A DNA stretch of 64,000 bases, from positions 3,534,001 through 3,598,000 of the forward strand of contig CBDFNJ010000002.1 in assembly GCA_965250115.1 (NCBI GenBank), in the 5' to 3' direction. The translations under genes and the position numbers were made by a program. The DNA comes from CBDFHB01 sp965250115. Its GTDB lineage: Bacteria > Acidobacteriota > Vicinamibacteria > Marinacidobacterales > SMYC01. Of this stretch, positions 26,860 to 35,339 are shown piece by piece (positions within the stretch are counted from its first letter, which is position 1; every line of letters begins with the position of its first letter). The notes under the pieces are model-generated. The model made no database searches. It had not been told where the DNA came from and saw only the letters and a program-made list of their open reading frames with translations.

Positions 26860-28581
26860 ATGTCGAAGCATCTGATCGCACCCCATGGCGGAGGCTCGCT
26901 CTCGGAGCTCATCGCCAATGACGAGCGGCGCGAGGAGCTCAAGACGGCGTCTCGCGATTGGCCCTCGTGGGATTTGATGCCCCGCCAGCTGTGCGATCTC
27001 GAGCTGCTGATGAACGGCGGATTCTCGCCACTCCGGGGATTCCTCGGCGAGTCCGAATACGACTCCGTGTGCGCGGACATGCGGCTGTCGGACACAACGT
27101 TGTGGCCCGTGCCGATCACGCTCGACCTGCCGGAGGCCGTCGCAAAGGAGCTCGGCAAAGGGCAAAGACTGGCCCTGCGTGACCCGGAAGGCGTCATGCT
27201 GGCCGCGCTTACTGTCGACGACGTCTTTGAGCCGGATCGCGAACGAGAGGCGCAGATGGTCTTCGGCACGACCAACAGCGAACATCCCGGGGTCGCGCAT
27301 CTCCTCCAGCGGACGAATCCCTATTACGTCGGAGGTCGCATCGAAGGCCTGCAGCTCCCCGCTCACTATGACTTTCGAGGGTTGAGGTTGACTCCATCCC
27401 AACTGAGAGACGAGTTCACCCGCCTCGGGTGGCGGAGGGTCGTGGCCTTCCAGACGAGAAACCCGATGCATCGCGCGCATCACGAGCTCACGCTACGCGC
27501 GGCCAAGGGGGTCGAGGCCAACCTTCTCATCCATCCCGTCGTGGGGATGACCAAGCCCGGGGACCTCGACCACTACACGCGCGTGCGCTGCTACCAGGCG
27601 ATCTCGGCGCACTACCCGAGAAACACCGCTAAGCTCTCCCTCCTGCCATTGGCGATGCGGATGGGCGGGCCCCGTGAAGCCGTATGGCATGCGATTATCC
27701 GCAAGAACTACGGCTGCACTCACCTCATCGTTGGCCGAGACCATGCCGGTCCGGGAAGTGACTCCAGCGGAAAACCGTTTTACGGACCCTACGACGCTCA
27801 GGAGTTGCTTCGCCAGCACGAGGAGGAGCTCGGTGTCGCCATGGTTCCGTTCAAAATGATGGTCTATCTCGAAGAACGGGATATCTACGTTCCCCAGGAC
27901 GAAGTCCCTGAAGGGGCGCGCGTGCTCAACATTTCGGGTACCGAGCTCCGAGAGCGGCTCGCCGATGGTCGTGAGATTCCGGATTGGTTCACCTTTCCCG
28001 CCGTCGCGGAGGAGCTTCGACGTACGCATCCACCCCGGCAGCGACAGGGGTTCACGGTATTCTTCACGGGGCTGTCCGGATCGGGAAAGTCGACGATTGC
28101 CAACGTCCTCCTCGTAAGGATTCTCGAGCTGGGTGGTCGGCCCGTCACGCTTCTGGACGGGGACATCGTGCGTAAGAATCTCTCCTCAGAGCTCGGCTTC
28201 TCGAAAGAGCATCGCGATATCAATATCCGCCGCATCGGATACGTCGCCTCGGAGATCACCAAGAACGGCGGGGTCGCCATCTGTGCTCCCATTGCTCCCT
28301 ATGACTCCGTTCGCAAGGACGTGAAGGCGATGATCCAGCCCCTTGGCGGCTATATCCTCGTGCACCTCGCGACACCTCTGGAGGTGTGCGAGCAGCGGGA
28401 CCGGAAAGGCATGTACGCGAAAGCGCGCCAGGGGATCATCAAGGAGTTCACGGGCATCTCGGACCCCTACGAGGCGCCGGAGGACGCCGACCTCTCGCTC
28501 GACACTACCGAGCTGAGTCCGACGGAAGCCGCGCAGGAGATCGTCTTACACCTGGAGAAGCTCGGGTATATCGGGGCGTGA
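26860..28581 (+). CDS. sat-cysC: Bifunctional ATP sulfurylase / APS kinase (PAPS synthase)
   Basis: 574 residues from the ATG at 26860 behind ggagaagga. Residues about 1-385 are ATP sulfurylase, with QTRNPMHRAHHE (about 198) and GRDHAGPG (about 292). Residues about 395-574 are APS kinase, with P-loop GLSGSGKST (about 404-412) and DGDIVRKNLSSELGFSKEHR. It makes adenylyl sulfate and then PAPS, in the N-sulfurylase/C-kinase order of the Aquifex and fungal type. The next gene overlaps its stop by four bases and encodes a CysQ-type phosphatase, so the two are translationally coupled. Together with the sulfotransferase at 29386 this supplies and recycles the sulfate donor. The catalytic residues of both domains look intact. 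Confidence 0.93.
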   Translation: MSKHLIAPHGGGSLSELIANDERREELKTASRDWPSWDLMPRQLCDLELLMNGGFSPLRGFLGESEYDSVCADMRLSDTTLWPVPITLDLPEAVAKELGKGQRLALRDPEGVMLAALTVDDVFEPDREREAQMVFGTTNSEHPGVAHLLQRTNPYYVGGRIEGLQLPAHYDFRGLRLTPSQLRDEFTRLGWRRVVAFQTRNPMHRAHHELTLRAAKGVEANLLIHPVVGMTKPGDLDHYTRVRCYQAISAHYPRNTAKLSLLPLAMRMGGPREAVWHAIIRKNYGCTHLIVGRDHAGPGSDSSGKPFYGPYDAQELLRQHEEELGVAMVPFKMMVYLEERDIYVPQDEVPEGARVLNISGTELRERLADGREIPDWFTFPAVAEELRRTHPPRQRQGFTVFFTGLSGSGKSTIANVLLVRILELGGRPVTLLDGDIVRKNLSSELGFSKEHRDINIRRIGYVASEITKNGGVAICAPIAPYDSVRKDVKAMIQPLGGYILVHLATPLEVCEQRDRKGMYAKARQGIIKEFTGISDPYEAPEDADLSLDTTELSPTEAAQEIVLHLEKLGYIGA

Positions 28582-29384
28582 GCTCGGAGCGAAGTTACAT
28601 CGACGGGATCCTCGACCGCATCCTCGAAGGGCTCGAGGTCGCGGAGCGCGTCTTCCGGGATTTCACGCCGAGAAAAACCCAGGCCGAAAGAAAGGCGGGC
28701 GGCGACCCCGTCACGGCAGCCGACAACGCCGTCAATGAGGCTCTCCTGAGCTTGCTTCCACGAGACGGGGAGGGCTGGCTCTCGGAAGAATCGGTAGATG
28801 ACTCGAGCCGTCTCCGCGCCCGAAGGGTCTGGGTCGTGGACCCTTTGGACGGCACCAAGGAGTTCATCACGGCGATTCCAGAGTGGTGCGTCTCGATTGG
28901 CTTCGTCGAGGACGGTGAGCCGATAGCGGGCGGCATCTTCAACCCCGCCACGAAGGAAAGCTTTCTCGGGGCCCGGGGAAAAGGGGTCCTCTATAACGGA
29001 GGTCCGTCGCGCATGAGCTCTCGTGACTCGCTCGAAGGATCGCTCGTTCTCGCGAGCCGGGGTGAAGTCAAACGCGGTGAGTGGGAGATCTTCGCAGACG
29101 CCGTTTTCGCGGTGAAGCCCATGGGCTCCGTCGCCTACAAACTTGCCCTGGTGGCCGCAGGTAAAGCCGACGCGACCTGGACCGTCGTTCCCAAGAACGA
29201 GTGGGACGTAGCCGCGGGCGCGGCACTCGTTCTCGCTGCCGGGGGCGCCGTCTATGAGCCGGATGGCAGCACGCGTCGGTTCAACGGCGCCAATCCTCTA
29301 TTGACGGGTCTGGTGGCGCACCCGGCGTCGCTCGAGCGCGACGTGAAAGAGCAGGTCGCCCGCCACCGAGCTCAGCAGCGCTAG
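28578..29384 (+). CDS. cysQ: 3'(2'),5'-bisphosphate nucleotidase, CysQ-like (IMPase family)
   Basis: 268 residues from a GTG at 28578 that overlaps the previous stop (GTGA). The inositol-monophosphatase superfamily fold is shown by Glu in SEESVDDS, the metal motif DPLDGTKEF (about 94-102) and ECDVAAG-like NEWDVAAGAAL near the end. CysQ removes the 3'-phosphate of PAP made by sulfotransferases or PAPS reductase. Sitting behind the PAPS synthase gene makes the CysQ reading much more likely than inositol phosphatase. Confidence 0.88.
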   Translation: MSSERSYIDGILDRILEGLEVAERVFRDFTPRKTQAERKAGGDPVTAADNAVNEALLSLLPRDGEGWLSEESVDDSSRLRARRVWVVDPLDGTKEFITAIPEWCVSIGFVEDGEPIAGGIFNPATKESFLGARGKGVLYNGGPSRMSSRDSLEGSLVLASRGEVKRGEWEIFADAVFAVKPMGSVAYKLALVAAGKADATWTVVPKNEWDVAAGAALVLAAGGAVYEPDGSTRRFNGANPLLTGLVAHPASLERDVKEQVARHRAQQR

Positions 29385-29385
29385 C

Positions 29386-29988
29386 TTAGCCGCGGTTTCT
29401 GTAGAGCTGCCCGTCGACGGCGGCCGCCATGGCGTTGGGATCCAGGTTGCGGCCCAGGAAATCGGCCATCCTCCGCGCTTGCTCGAGAGGGTTCTCGACG
29501 ACGTCCTTGTAGAGGAGCTCGAGGTGCTCGAGATGATCGGCGTGGCTGAACAGGTAGTCGACCCTCCAGAGGTGATCCGTCCAAATCTCGAGCATTCGTT
29601 CGTCGGTCGTCTCGTCGGGCTCGCCTCGTCTCTCGAGCATCTTCTTCTGCGACGTGAGGACTTCGGACAGCTCACGACGCATGAAGATAACTTTGTAGTT
29701 GTTCGTCTCCGGCAGATCCTTGAGCAGAAATGAAATGATCTTGATGGCTCGACCGCGTGACTCCTTCAGCCACTCGCCGTCTTCCTCGTCCTTGTGCAAA
29801 TCCTTGACCCGCCCGTCTTCGTAGTAGCCCTTGGGATTGTCTTCTCCCGCCTTGCGCAGGCCGTCGGTGACGACGGCAAGGCCACCGGCCCCGAGCATTT
29901 GCATCGCCATGGAAGTTCCCGACCGTGGGAGTCCGGACACGACGATAACGGGCTCGCCGTATCGGAGTCTTCGATAGAGCTTTTTCAC
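29386..29988 (-). CDS. Sulfotransferase family protein
   Basis: 200 residues from a GTG at 29988. The 5'-phosphosulfate-binding loop of PAPS-dependent sulfotransferases is seen near the N-terminus (VVSGLPRSGTSMAMQML, about 16-32), and a 3'-phosphate-binding type segment follows (FMRRELSEVLTSQKKML). It is shorter than many sulfotransferases. It is convergent with the PAPS/PAP genes, with a 1-bp gap between its stop and the CysQ gene. The acceptor, possibly a glycan, lipid or small molecule, cannot be told from the sequence. Confidence 0.82.
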   Translation of the reverse strand: MKKLYRRLRYGEPVIVVSGLPRSGTSMAMQMLGAGGLAVVTDGLRKAGEDNPKGYYEDGRVKDLHKDEEDGEWLKESRGRAIKIISFLLKDLPETNNYKVIFMRRELSEVLTSQKKMLERRGEPDETTDERMLEIWTDHLWRVDYLFSHADHLEHLELLYKDVVENPLEQARRMADFLGRNLDPNAMAAAVDGQLYRNRG

Positions 29989-30085
29989 GACCTTATCTCA
30001 GAGTCAATGATATCTCGCAGAGCCAAATTCGCAGGAAATTTGTAGAGGTTCGCGGTACACTAGCGGCCGTCGAGAGAAAGATCGC

Positions 30086-32224
30086 TTGGACAAGAAACTG
30101 ATTCTCAAAGACTTACGCGGATTCACTCCCGCTCTCCTTGCCGTCGCCGCGATCGTGCTGTTTCCGAGCGTCGCGTTCGCCTACATAGGGCCGGGGGCGG
30201 GTTTCGCGCTCCTATCGTCCTTTCTGGTCCTCTTCACGACGATCATCCTCGCGATTCTTTCGCTTCTCATCTGGCCCTTTCGCATGGCGTGGCGGTTGGT
30301 TCGGCGAAAGGCACAGCCAATGCCGTGGGTCCGTCGCCTCATCATCGTCGGCTTCGACGGCCAGGATCCCAAACTCACGGACGAGTACATCAAGAAGGGA
30401 CTTCTCCCCAACTTCGAGAAACTCGCGAAGATGGGCTGTTACAGCCGGCTCCGGACGACCTATCCGTCGATTTCTCCCGTCGCCTGGTCGTCCTTCGCCA
30501 CCGGCACTAATCCCGCGCGGCACAACATCTTCGACTTCCTCGATCGAGACCGGAAGACCTATCTCCCGCTTCTCTCCTCGACCCGTATCGGAAGCGTGGA
30601 ACGATCGCTCAAGATCGGTCCCTACCGTATCCCCCTGCACAAACCCGAGCTTCGCCTGCTTCGCAAGTCGAAGCCTTTCTGGAGCATCCTCGGTGAGCAC
30701 AGCATCTGGAGCACGGTGCTCCGGGTCCCGATCACCTTCCCGCCCGACAAGTTCTACGGGGCTCAGCTCTCGGCCATGTGCGTTCCCGATCTGCTCGGGA
30801 CCCAAGGAACTTTTCTCCTGTATACGACCAGGCCGGCCGAGGAGAAGTTCAAGGAGGGTGGCATCCGAGTCACGCTGACGAAAAACGGGGATCGTATGGA
30901 GAGCGCCCTCGAGGGACCCGACAATCTCTTTCGAGACGGCAGCCCCGCGATGACCTTGCCGATGACTATCGCTCTCGATCGGGCGAGAGGTCGGGCCCGG
31001 ATCCAGATCGGCGGGGAGACCGTCGATCTAGAGCCCAAAAAGTTGAGCGACTGGATTCCACTCGCCTTCAAGGCGGCGCCGGGTATCAAGGTCTCGGGAA
31101 TCTGCCGCATGATGGTCACGGAGATGGACGATCACTTCTCGCTCTACGTGACACCGATCAACCTGGATCCGGACAAGCCGGCGATGCCGATCTCCCACCC
31201 CTCCTACTACGCGACCTATCTGTCGAAGAAGATCGGCCACTTTTGCACGCTGGGACTCGCCGAAGACACCTGGGCTCTCAACGAGGGCGTCACCGACGAC
31301 GCGACATTCCTGGAGCAGACCTACGACATCGACCGCGAGAGACAGGATATGTTCTTCGCCGCACTCGATCGCTTGCGGGACGGCTCGCTGGTCTGCGTCT
31401 TCGACGCGACGGACCGGATCCAACACATGTTCTGGCACTATCTCGAGGAAACCCATCCGGCCAACAAGGGAAACGGCGTTGCGGACGCCGCGCACAAGCA
31501 AGCCATCGAGGATATCTACAAGCACAACGACGTCCTCGTCGGCAAAGTACTCGGGGAGTTGAAGGAAGGCGACGTCTTGCTGGTTCTCTCCGACCACGGA
31601 TTCAGTTCCTTTCAACGCGGCGTCAACTTGAACGGCTGGCTCTTGCGGGAGGGCTTCCTGGCGCTGAAGGAGGGTGCCAGTGGAGAGGGTGAGTGGCTGA
31701 AGGACGTCGATTGGTCCAAAACCAAAGCCTACTCACTCGGACTCACGGGCATGTTCCTCAACTTGAAGGGCCGGGAAGCGAACGGGATCATCGAGCCCGG
31801 CGACGAGGCGAAGTCCGTCAAGCGAGAGATCATGTCCAAGCTGGGCGGCTTGAATGACGAGGACCGGGGCGCGGTCGGCATCCGGGAGGTCTTCGATACG
31901 ACGGAGGTCTACGAGGGGCCCTATTCCGAGAACGCACCCGACCTGATCATTGGTTACGCGAGTGGTTACAGGATTTCCTGGGACTGTGCGACGGGGATGG
32001 TATCGGGCCCCGTCTTCGAGGACAACGTCAAGGCGTGGAGCGGAGATCACTGTGTCGATCCTCGACTCGTGCCCGGTGTCCTTTTCTCTAACTTCGCGAT
32101 CCAGTCCGCCGATCCCTCGCTATTGGACATCGCCCCGAGCGCGCTCACGATGTTCGGGCTCGAGCCCCCCAAGTACATGGAAGGAACGGCGCTTTTCAAG
32201 AGAGAAACGTTTCGGACGAGTTGA
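30086..32224 (+). CDS. Membrane-anchored alkaline-phosphatase-superfamily phosphodiesterase
   Basis: 712 residues from a TTG at 30086 (gagagaaag upstream). It has an N-terminal hydrophobic segment ending SVAFAYIGPGAGF, a second TM (LLSSFLVLFTTIILAILSLL), then WPFRMAWRLVRRK. The type I phosphodiesterase/nucleotide pyrophosphatase fold follows, with metal Asp in IVGFDGQDPKL, the catalytic Ser/Thr region SPVAWSSFATGTNP, DATDRIQHMFWHY, and VLSDHGFSSF. By the positive-inside rule the catalytic domain would be cytoplasmic. The next gene is a paralog with a lipoprotein signal. Substrate unknown. Confidence 0.82.
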   Translation: MDKKLILKDLRGFTPALLAVAAIVLFPSVAFAYIGPGAGFALLSSFLVLFTTIILAILSLLIWPFRMAWRLVRRKAQPMPWVRRLIIVGFDGQDPKLTDEYIKKGLLPNFEKLAKMGCYSRLRTTYPSISPVAWSSFATGTNPARHNIFDFLDRDRKTYLPLLSSTRIGSVERSLKIGPYRIPLHKPELRLLRKSKPFWSILGEHSIWSTVLRVPITFPPDKFYGAQLSAMCVPDLLGTQGTFLLYTTRPAEEKFKEGGIRVTLTKNGDRMESALEGPDNLFRDGSPAMTLPMTIALDRARGRARIQIGGETVDLEPKKLSDWIPLAFKAAPGIKVSGICRMMVTEMDDHFSLYVTPINLDPDKPAMPISHPSYYATYLSKKIGHFCTLGLAEDTWALNEGVTDDATFLEQTYDIDRERQDMFFAALDRLRDGSLVCVFDATDRIQHMFWHYLEETHPANKGNGVADAAHKQAIEDIYKHNDVLVGKVLGELKEGDVLLVLSDHGFSSFQRGVNLNGWLLREGFLALKEGASGEGEWLKDVDWSKTKAYSLGLTGMFLNLKGREANGIIEPGDEAKSVKREIMSKLGGLNDEDRGAVGIREVFDTTEVYEGPYSENAPDLIIGYASGYRISWDCATGMVSGPVFEDNVKAWSGDHCVDPRLVPGVLFSNFAIQSADPSLLDIAPSALTMFGLEPPKYMEGTALFKRETFRTS

Positions 32225-34293
32225 TGCATCACTTCTCGAGAATCCTACCCATCATTATTCTCGGCGCTCTCTCGAGCGCCTGCGCGAGCCAAGAGAAGTT
32301 GTCGGGGAAGCGAGTCATCGTGCTCGGCTTCGATGGACTGGACTATAAGCTGACGAAGGAGCTGATGGCCGCCGGCCGTATGCCCCATTTCTCGAGGCTC
32401 GCGAAAGAGGGCGGCTTCGCTCCACTCGAGACCGCGGTACCACCGCAGAGCCCCGTTGCCTGGTCCAACTTTATCACCGGCATGGACTCCGGCGGTCACG
32501 GTATCTACGACTTCGTCCACCGAGATCCGAAGACGATGCTCCCCTCCTTGTCCGCGAGCCAGGCGCGCGCGGGCGGAACCTCCATAAAGATAGGGAAATA
32601 TCAATTCCCGCTCTCGGGAGGCAGCTTCGAGCTCCTTCGCAAAGGACGGGCCTTCTGGGAGGTGCTGGAAGACCAAGGAATCGAGACGACGATCCTGCGC
32701 ATGCCGGCTAACTTTCCTCCATCGGGAACGGCGAGTCGCGAGCTCTCGGGGATGGGAACTCCGGATCTCGTGGGAACCTTGGGAGAGTTCTCCTTTTACA
32801 CCTCGAAGCTCTTTGCCTTCTCGGGTGAGGACATTGCCGGCGGAGAAGTCTACGAGGTGGACATCTTCGACAACCTCGTCGAGGCTCGGCTCTATGGACC
32901 CAACAATCCTTTCCTCGTGGAAACCGAGAAGGTCACGTCCGATTTCGCTGTGTACCTCGATCCCCGCGAGCCCGCCGTCAAGATCGTGGCTGGCGCGGAA
33001 GAGCTCATCCTTCAGGAAGGCGAGTGGAGCGCTTGGGTGCCGGTCGAGTTCACTTTGATCCCGACCCAGAACCTCAAAGGTATCGTGCGATTCTACCTGC
33101 GCTCGGTGCGACCGGACTTCGAGCTCTATGCGTCGCCGATCAACTTCGATCCGGAACAGCCCGCGGCGCCCATCTCGACGCCGGCGGATTATGCGGCGGA
33201 GCTTTCGGCAGCCACGGGGCGCTTCTACACCCAGGGCATGCCCGAGGACACGAAATCACTTGTGGCGGGCGTCCTGACGACGGACGAGTTTCTCGCGCAG
33301 GCGTCGATCGCCGGCCGCGAGATCGTCGAGCAGTACGAGTTCGTCCTCGACCAGTTCGAAGAGGGTCTGCTGTTCTACTATACGGGCAACGTCGATCAGG
33401 TGAGCCACATGATGTGGAAGGTGTTGGACCCGGAGCATCCGGGCTACGATCCTGAGATCGACCCCAAGTACGACGGCCTCATCGAAGGCCTCTACGAGGA
33501 CATGGACGACCTCGTCGGCTACACCCTCGAGCACATGGGCGACGAGACGACCCTCATCATCATGTCCGACCACGGCTTCACGTCGTGGCGACGCTCGTTT
33601 CATTTGAACGCCTGGCTCGCCGAGAAGGGCTATCTCGTCGTGAAGAACCCCGACATGCAGAGCGACCCCGGGATGTTCGTGAACGTCGACTGGGCGCATA
33701 CTCGCGCCTATGGGATCGGCATGAATGGGCTTTACTTGAATCTCCGAGGCCGGGAACGGGACGGCATCGTGCCGATGGACAAGCGCGACGTCCTTTCGGA
33801 CGAGATCGTCAAGGCCTTGCTGGCGGAGATCGACCCGGCCACGGGCGAGCCCGCCGTCACGAAAGTCTACAAGCGCGATGAATTCTATCGAGATCGCGGA
33901 GAGCTCGAGATCGGTCCCGACCTCGTCGTGGGCTACGGCAAGGGGACGCGGATCTCGGGGCACTCCGCACTCGGCGCCGTGGGGCGGGAGATTTTCTCTG
34001 ACAATCTCGACAAGTGGAGTGGTGACCACGAAATGGACCACGAGCTCGTCCCCGGTATCCTGGTGACCAACCGACCACTGAAACGCGAAGCAAAGAGACT
34101 GCAGGATCTGGCGAAAGCCATTCTCGCCGAGTTCGGCATCGAAAAAAGCATCAAGCTAGACGCGAGCGGAGCGAGCCCGGCCGCGAGGAATGGGCGCCGC
34201 GAAACCGGCAGCCCAGGGAATGCGGCCGCAATAGGCCCGAGCGAGGAGCGAGGGCCAGCGAGGGAGCCGAAGAGGCGACCGAGCGCTAATTGA
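32224..34293 (+). CDS. Lipoprotein alkaline-phosphatase-superfamily phosphodiesterase
   Basis: 689 residues from the ATG at 32224, overlapping the previous stop (TGATG). A lipoprotein signal ends in a lipobox (GALSSAC, about 21), so the enzyme faces the periplasm or outside. The catalytic fold parallels its neighbour: VLGFDGLDYKLTKEL, SPVAWSNFITGMDS, NVDQVSHMMWKVL and IMSDHGFTSWRRS. A low-complexity Ala/Arg-rich tail (about 640-689) is poorly conserved. The two paralogs are coupled and probably act on related substrates on two sides of the membrane. Confidence 0.82.
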   Translation: MHHFSRILPIIILGALSSACASQEKLSGKRVIVLGFDGLDYKLTKELMAAGRMPHFSRLAKEGGFAPLETAVPPQSPVAWSNFITGMDSGGHGIYDFVHRDPKTMLPSLSASQARAGGTSIKIGKYQFPLSGGSFELLRKGRAFWEVLEDQGIETTILRMPANFPPSGTASRELSGMGTPDLVGTLGEFSFYTSKLFAFSGEDIAGGEVYEVDIFDNLVEARLYGPNNPFLVETEKVTSDFAVYLDPREPAVKIVAGAEELILQEGEWSAWVPVEFTLIPTQNLKGIVRFYLRSVRPDFELYASPINFDPEQPAAPISTPADYAAELSAATGRFYTQGMPEDTKSLVAGVLTTDEFLAQASIAGREIVEQYEFVLDQFEEGLLFYYTGNVDQVSHMMWKVLDPEHPGYDPEIDPKYDGLIEGLYEDMDDLVGYTLEHMGDETTLIIMSDHGFTSWRRSFHLNAWLAEKGYLVVKNPDMQSDPGMFVNVDWAHTRAYGIGMNGLYLNLRGRERDGIVPMDKRDVLSDEIVKALLAEIDPATGEPAVTKVYKRDEFYRDRGELEIGPDLVVGYGKGTRISGHSALGAVGREIFSDNLDKWSGDHEMDHELVPGILVTNRPLKREAKRLQDLAKAILAEFGIEKSIKLDASGASPAARNGRRETGSPGNAAAIGPSEERGPAREPKRRPSAN

Positions 34294-34306
34294 AGTGGAG
34301 TAGATC

Positions 34307-34501
34307 ATGTTTGGGTCGAACAAAATCAAGCTGGACAAAGATCTCTTGGCGAAGGTCAAGAAGTATTCGGAGATCGCCGGCTATTCCTCGCCCGAGGAGT
34401 TCATCACCCATGCCCTCGAGAAGGAGCTGGCGAAACTGGAAGACGCGGGCTCCGAGGAAGAGATCAAGAAGCGCCTGAAGGGCCTGGGCTATATTTCCTA
34501 G
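34307..34501 (+). CDS. Small conserved-looking protein, helical, ribbon-helix-helix-like
   Basis: 64 residues, in the gap between the lipoprotein phosphodiesterase and a membrane protein. KLDKDLLAKVKKYSEIAGYS followed by SPEEFITHALEKELAKLEDA is compatible with a ribbon-helix-helix DNA-binding fold or a short amphipathic scaffold. A weak ribosome-binding site (gaagtggag) lies about 11 bases upstream of the ATG. Function unknown. It appears to belong to the same transcription unit. Confidence 0.5.
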   Translation: MFGSNKIKLDKDLLAKVKKYSEIAGYSSPEEFITHALEKELAKLEDAGSEEEIKKRLKGLGYIS

Positions 34502-34514
34502 GACATTAGCCTCG

Positions 34515-35339
34515 ATGTCCATCATCAACGCGCTCTTACGCACCGTCGTCGACACGCTGCTCTCGCCGTTTCGGGACTTGCCCGCCCTGGCGGGACTGAC
34601 GGTCGTCTCTCTGGTGACGGCGGCCTTTCTCTTGGTCGTTTTCAAGCGAACGTCGAACCAGAAGGCGCTCGACGCGGTCAAACGACAAATCCATGCATGC
34701 CTCTTCGAGATCCGCCTGTTCAACGATGACTTCCGAACGATTTTCAGGGCCCAAGGGGAGATACTCAGGCACAATCTGAGATACTTACGCTACTCCTCGG
34801 TACCGATGCTCTGGACGCTCCCGCCTCTCGTGCTCGTCATCGCGCAACTACAGTTTCACTACGGGTATGAGGGACTCGCGGTCGGACAGAGCGCGCTGCT
34901 CAAAGTCGGTCTCGAACCAGCCGCCCATAGCGAGGAGAAGCCCCTGGTGAGCGTCGAAGCCCCAGCGGGCCTCGAGCTCACTTCGGCACCGGTCTGGATT
35001 CCGAGCTCGGGAGAGATGACTTGGCGCATCGAGGCTCACTCGCCGGGCACTTACGAGGTCCGGATCGCGGAAGGCAACGACAGCGTTACCAAGACGGTAC
35101 TCGTAGCGAAGGGTATCCTACGGCGCTCACCTCGTCGCATCCGTGGCTTCTGGAACGAGCTCCTCTATCCGGCCGAGCCGCCGCTGCCGGCGGAAAGCTC
35201 GTTTCGGTCCGTCGCCGTGACCTATCCCGACGCCGAAGTGAACGTCTTCGGTGTGGGTGTCCACTGGACGATCGTATATTTCCTGTTGTGCATTGTCTTC
35301 GCTTTCGTCCTCAAGGGCCCGTTCAAAGTTGTAATCTAG
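34515..35339 (+). CDS. Membrane protein, possible Oxa1-superfamily (DUF106/EMC3-like) topology
   Basis: 274 residues. TM1 at about 25-43 (LAGLTVVSLVTAAFLLVVF), a charged helical stretch at about 44-90 (KRTSNQKALDAVKRQI), and TM2 at about 94-112 (VPMLWTLPPLVLVIAQLQ) with a helix-breaking Pro pair. A soluble, beta-rich segment follows (about 130-245) and a last TM at about 250-270 (VYFLLCIVFAFVL). TM, coiled coil, Pro-containing TM is the topology of DUF106/EMC3-like insertases, but the similarity is only in layout and a short motif, so I do not claim the family. It lies just after the small gene and the two phosphodiesterases, all on the same strand. Confidence 0.6.
   Translation: MSIINALLRTVVDTLLSPFRDLPALAGLTVVSLVTAAFLLVVFKRTSNQKALDAVKRQIHACLFEIRLFNDDFRTIFRAQGEILRHNLRYLRYSSVPMLWTLPPLVLVIAQLQFHYGYEGLAVGQSALLKVGLEPAAHSEEKPLVSVEAPAGLELTSAPVWIPSSGEMTWRIEAHSPGTYEVRIAEGNDSVTKTVLVAKGILRRSPRRIRGFWNELLYPAEPPLPAESSFRSVAVTYPDAEVNVFGVGVHWTIVYFLLCIVFAFVLKGPFKVVI

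Noticed and set aside
28386..28577. Considered the upstream extension of the CysQ frame as coding
   Set aside because: It lies wholly inside the APS kinase coding region, and the GTG at 28578 gives the usual start with a GTGA overlap.
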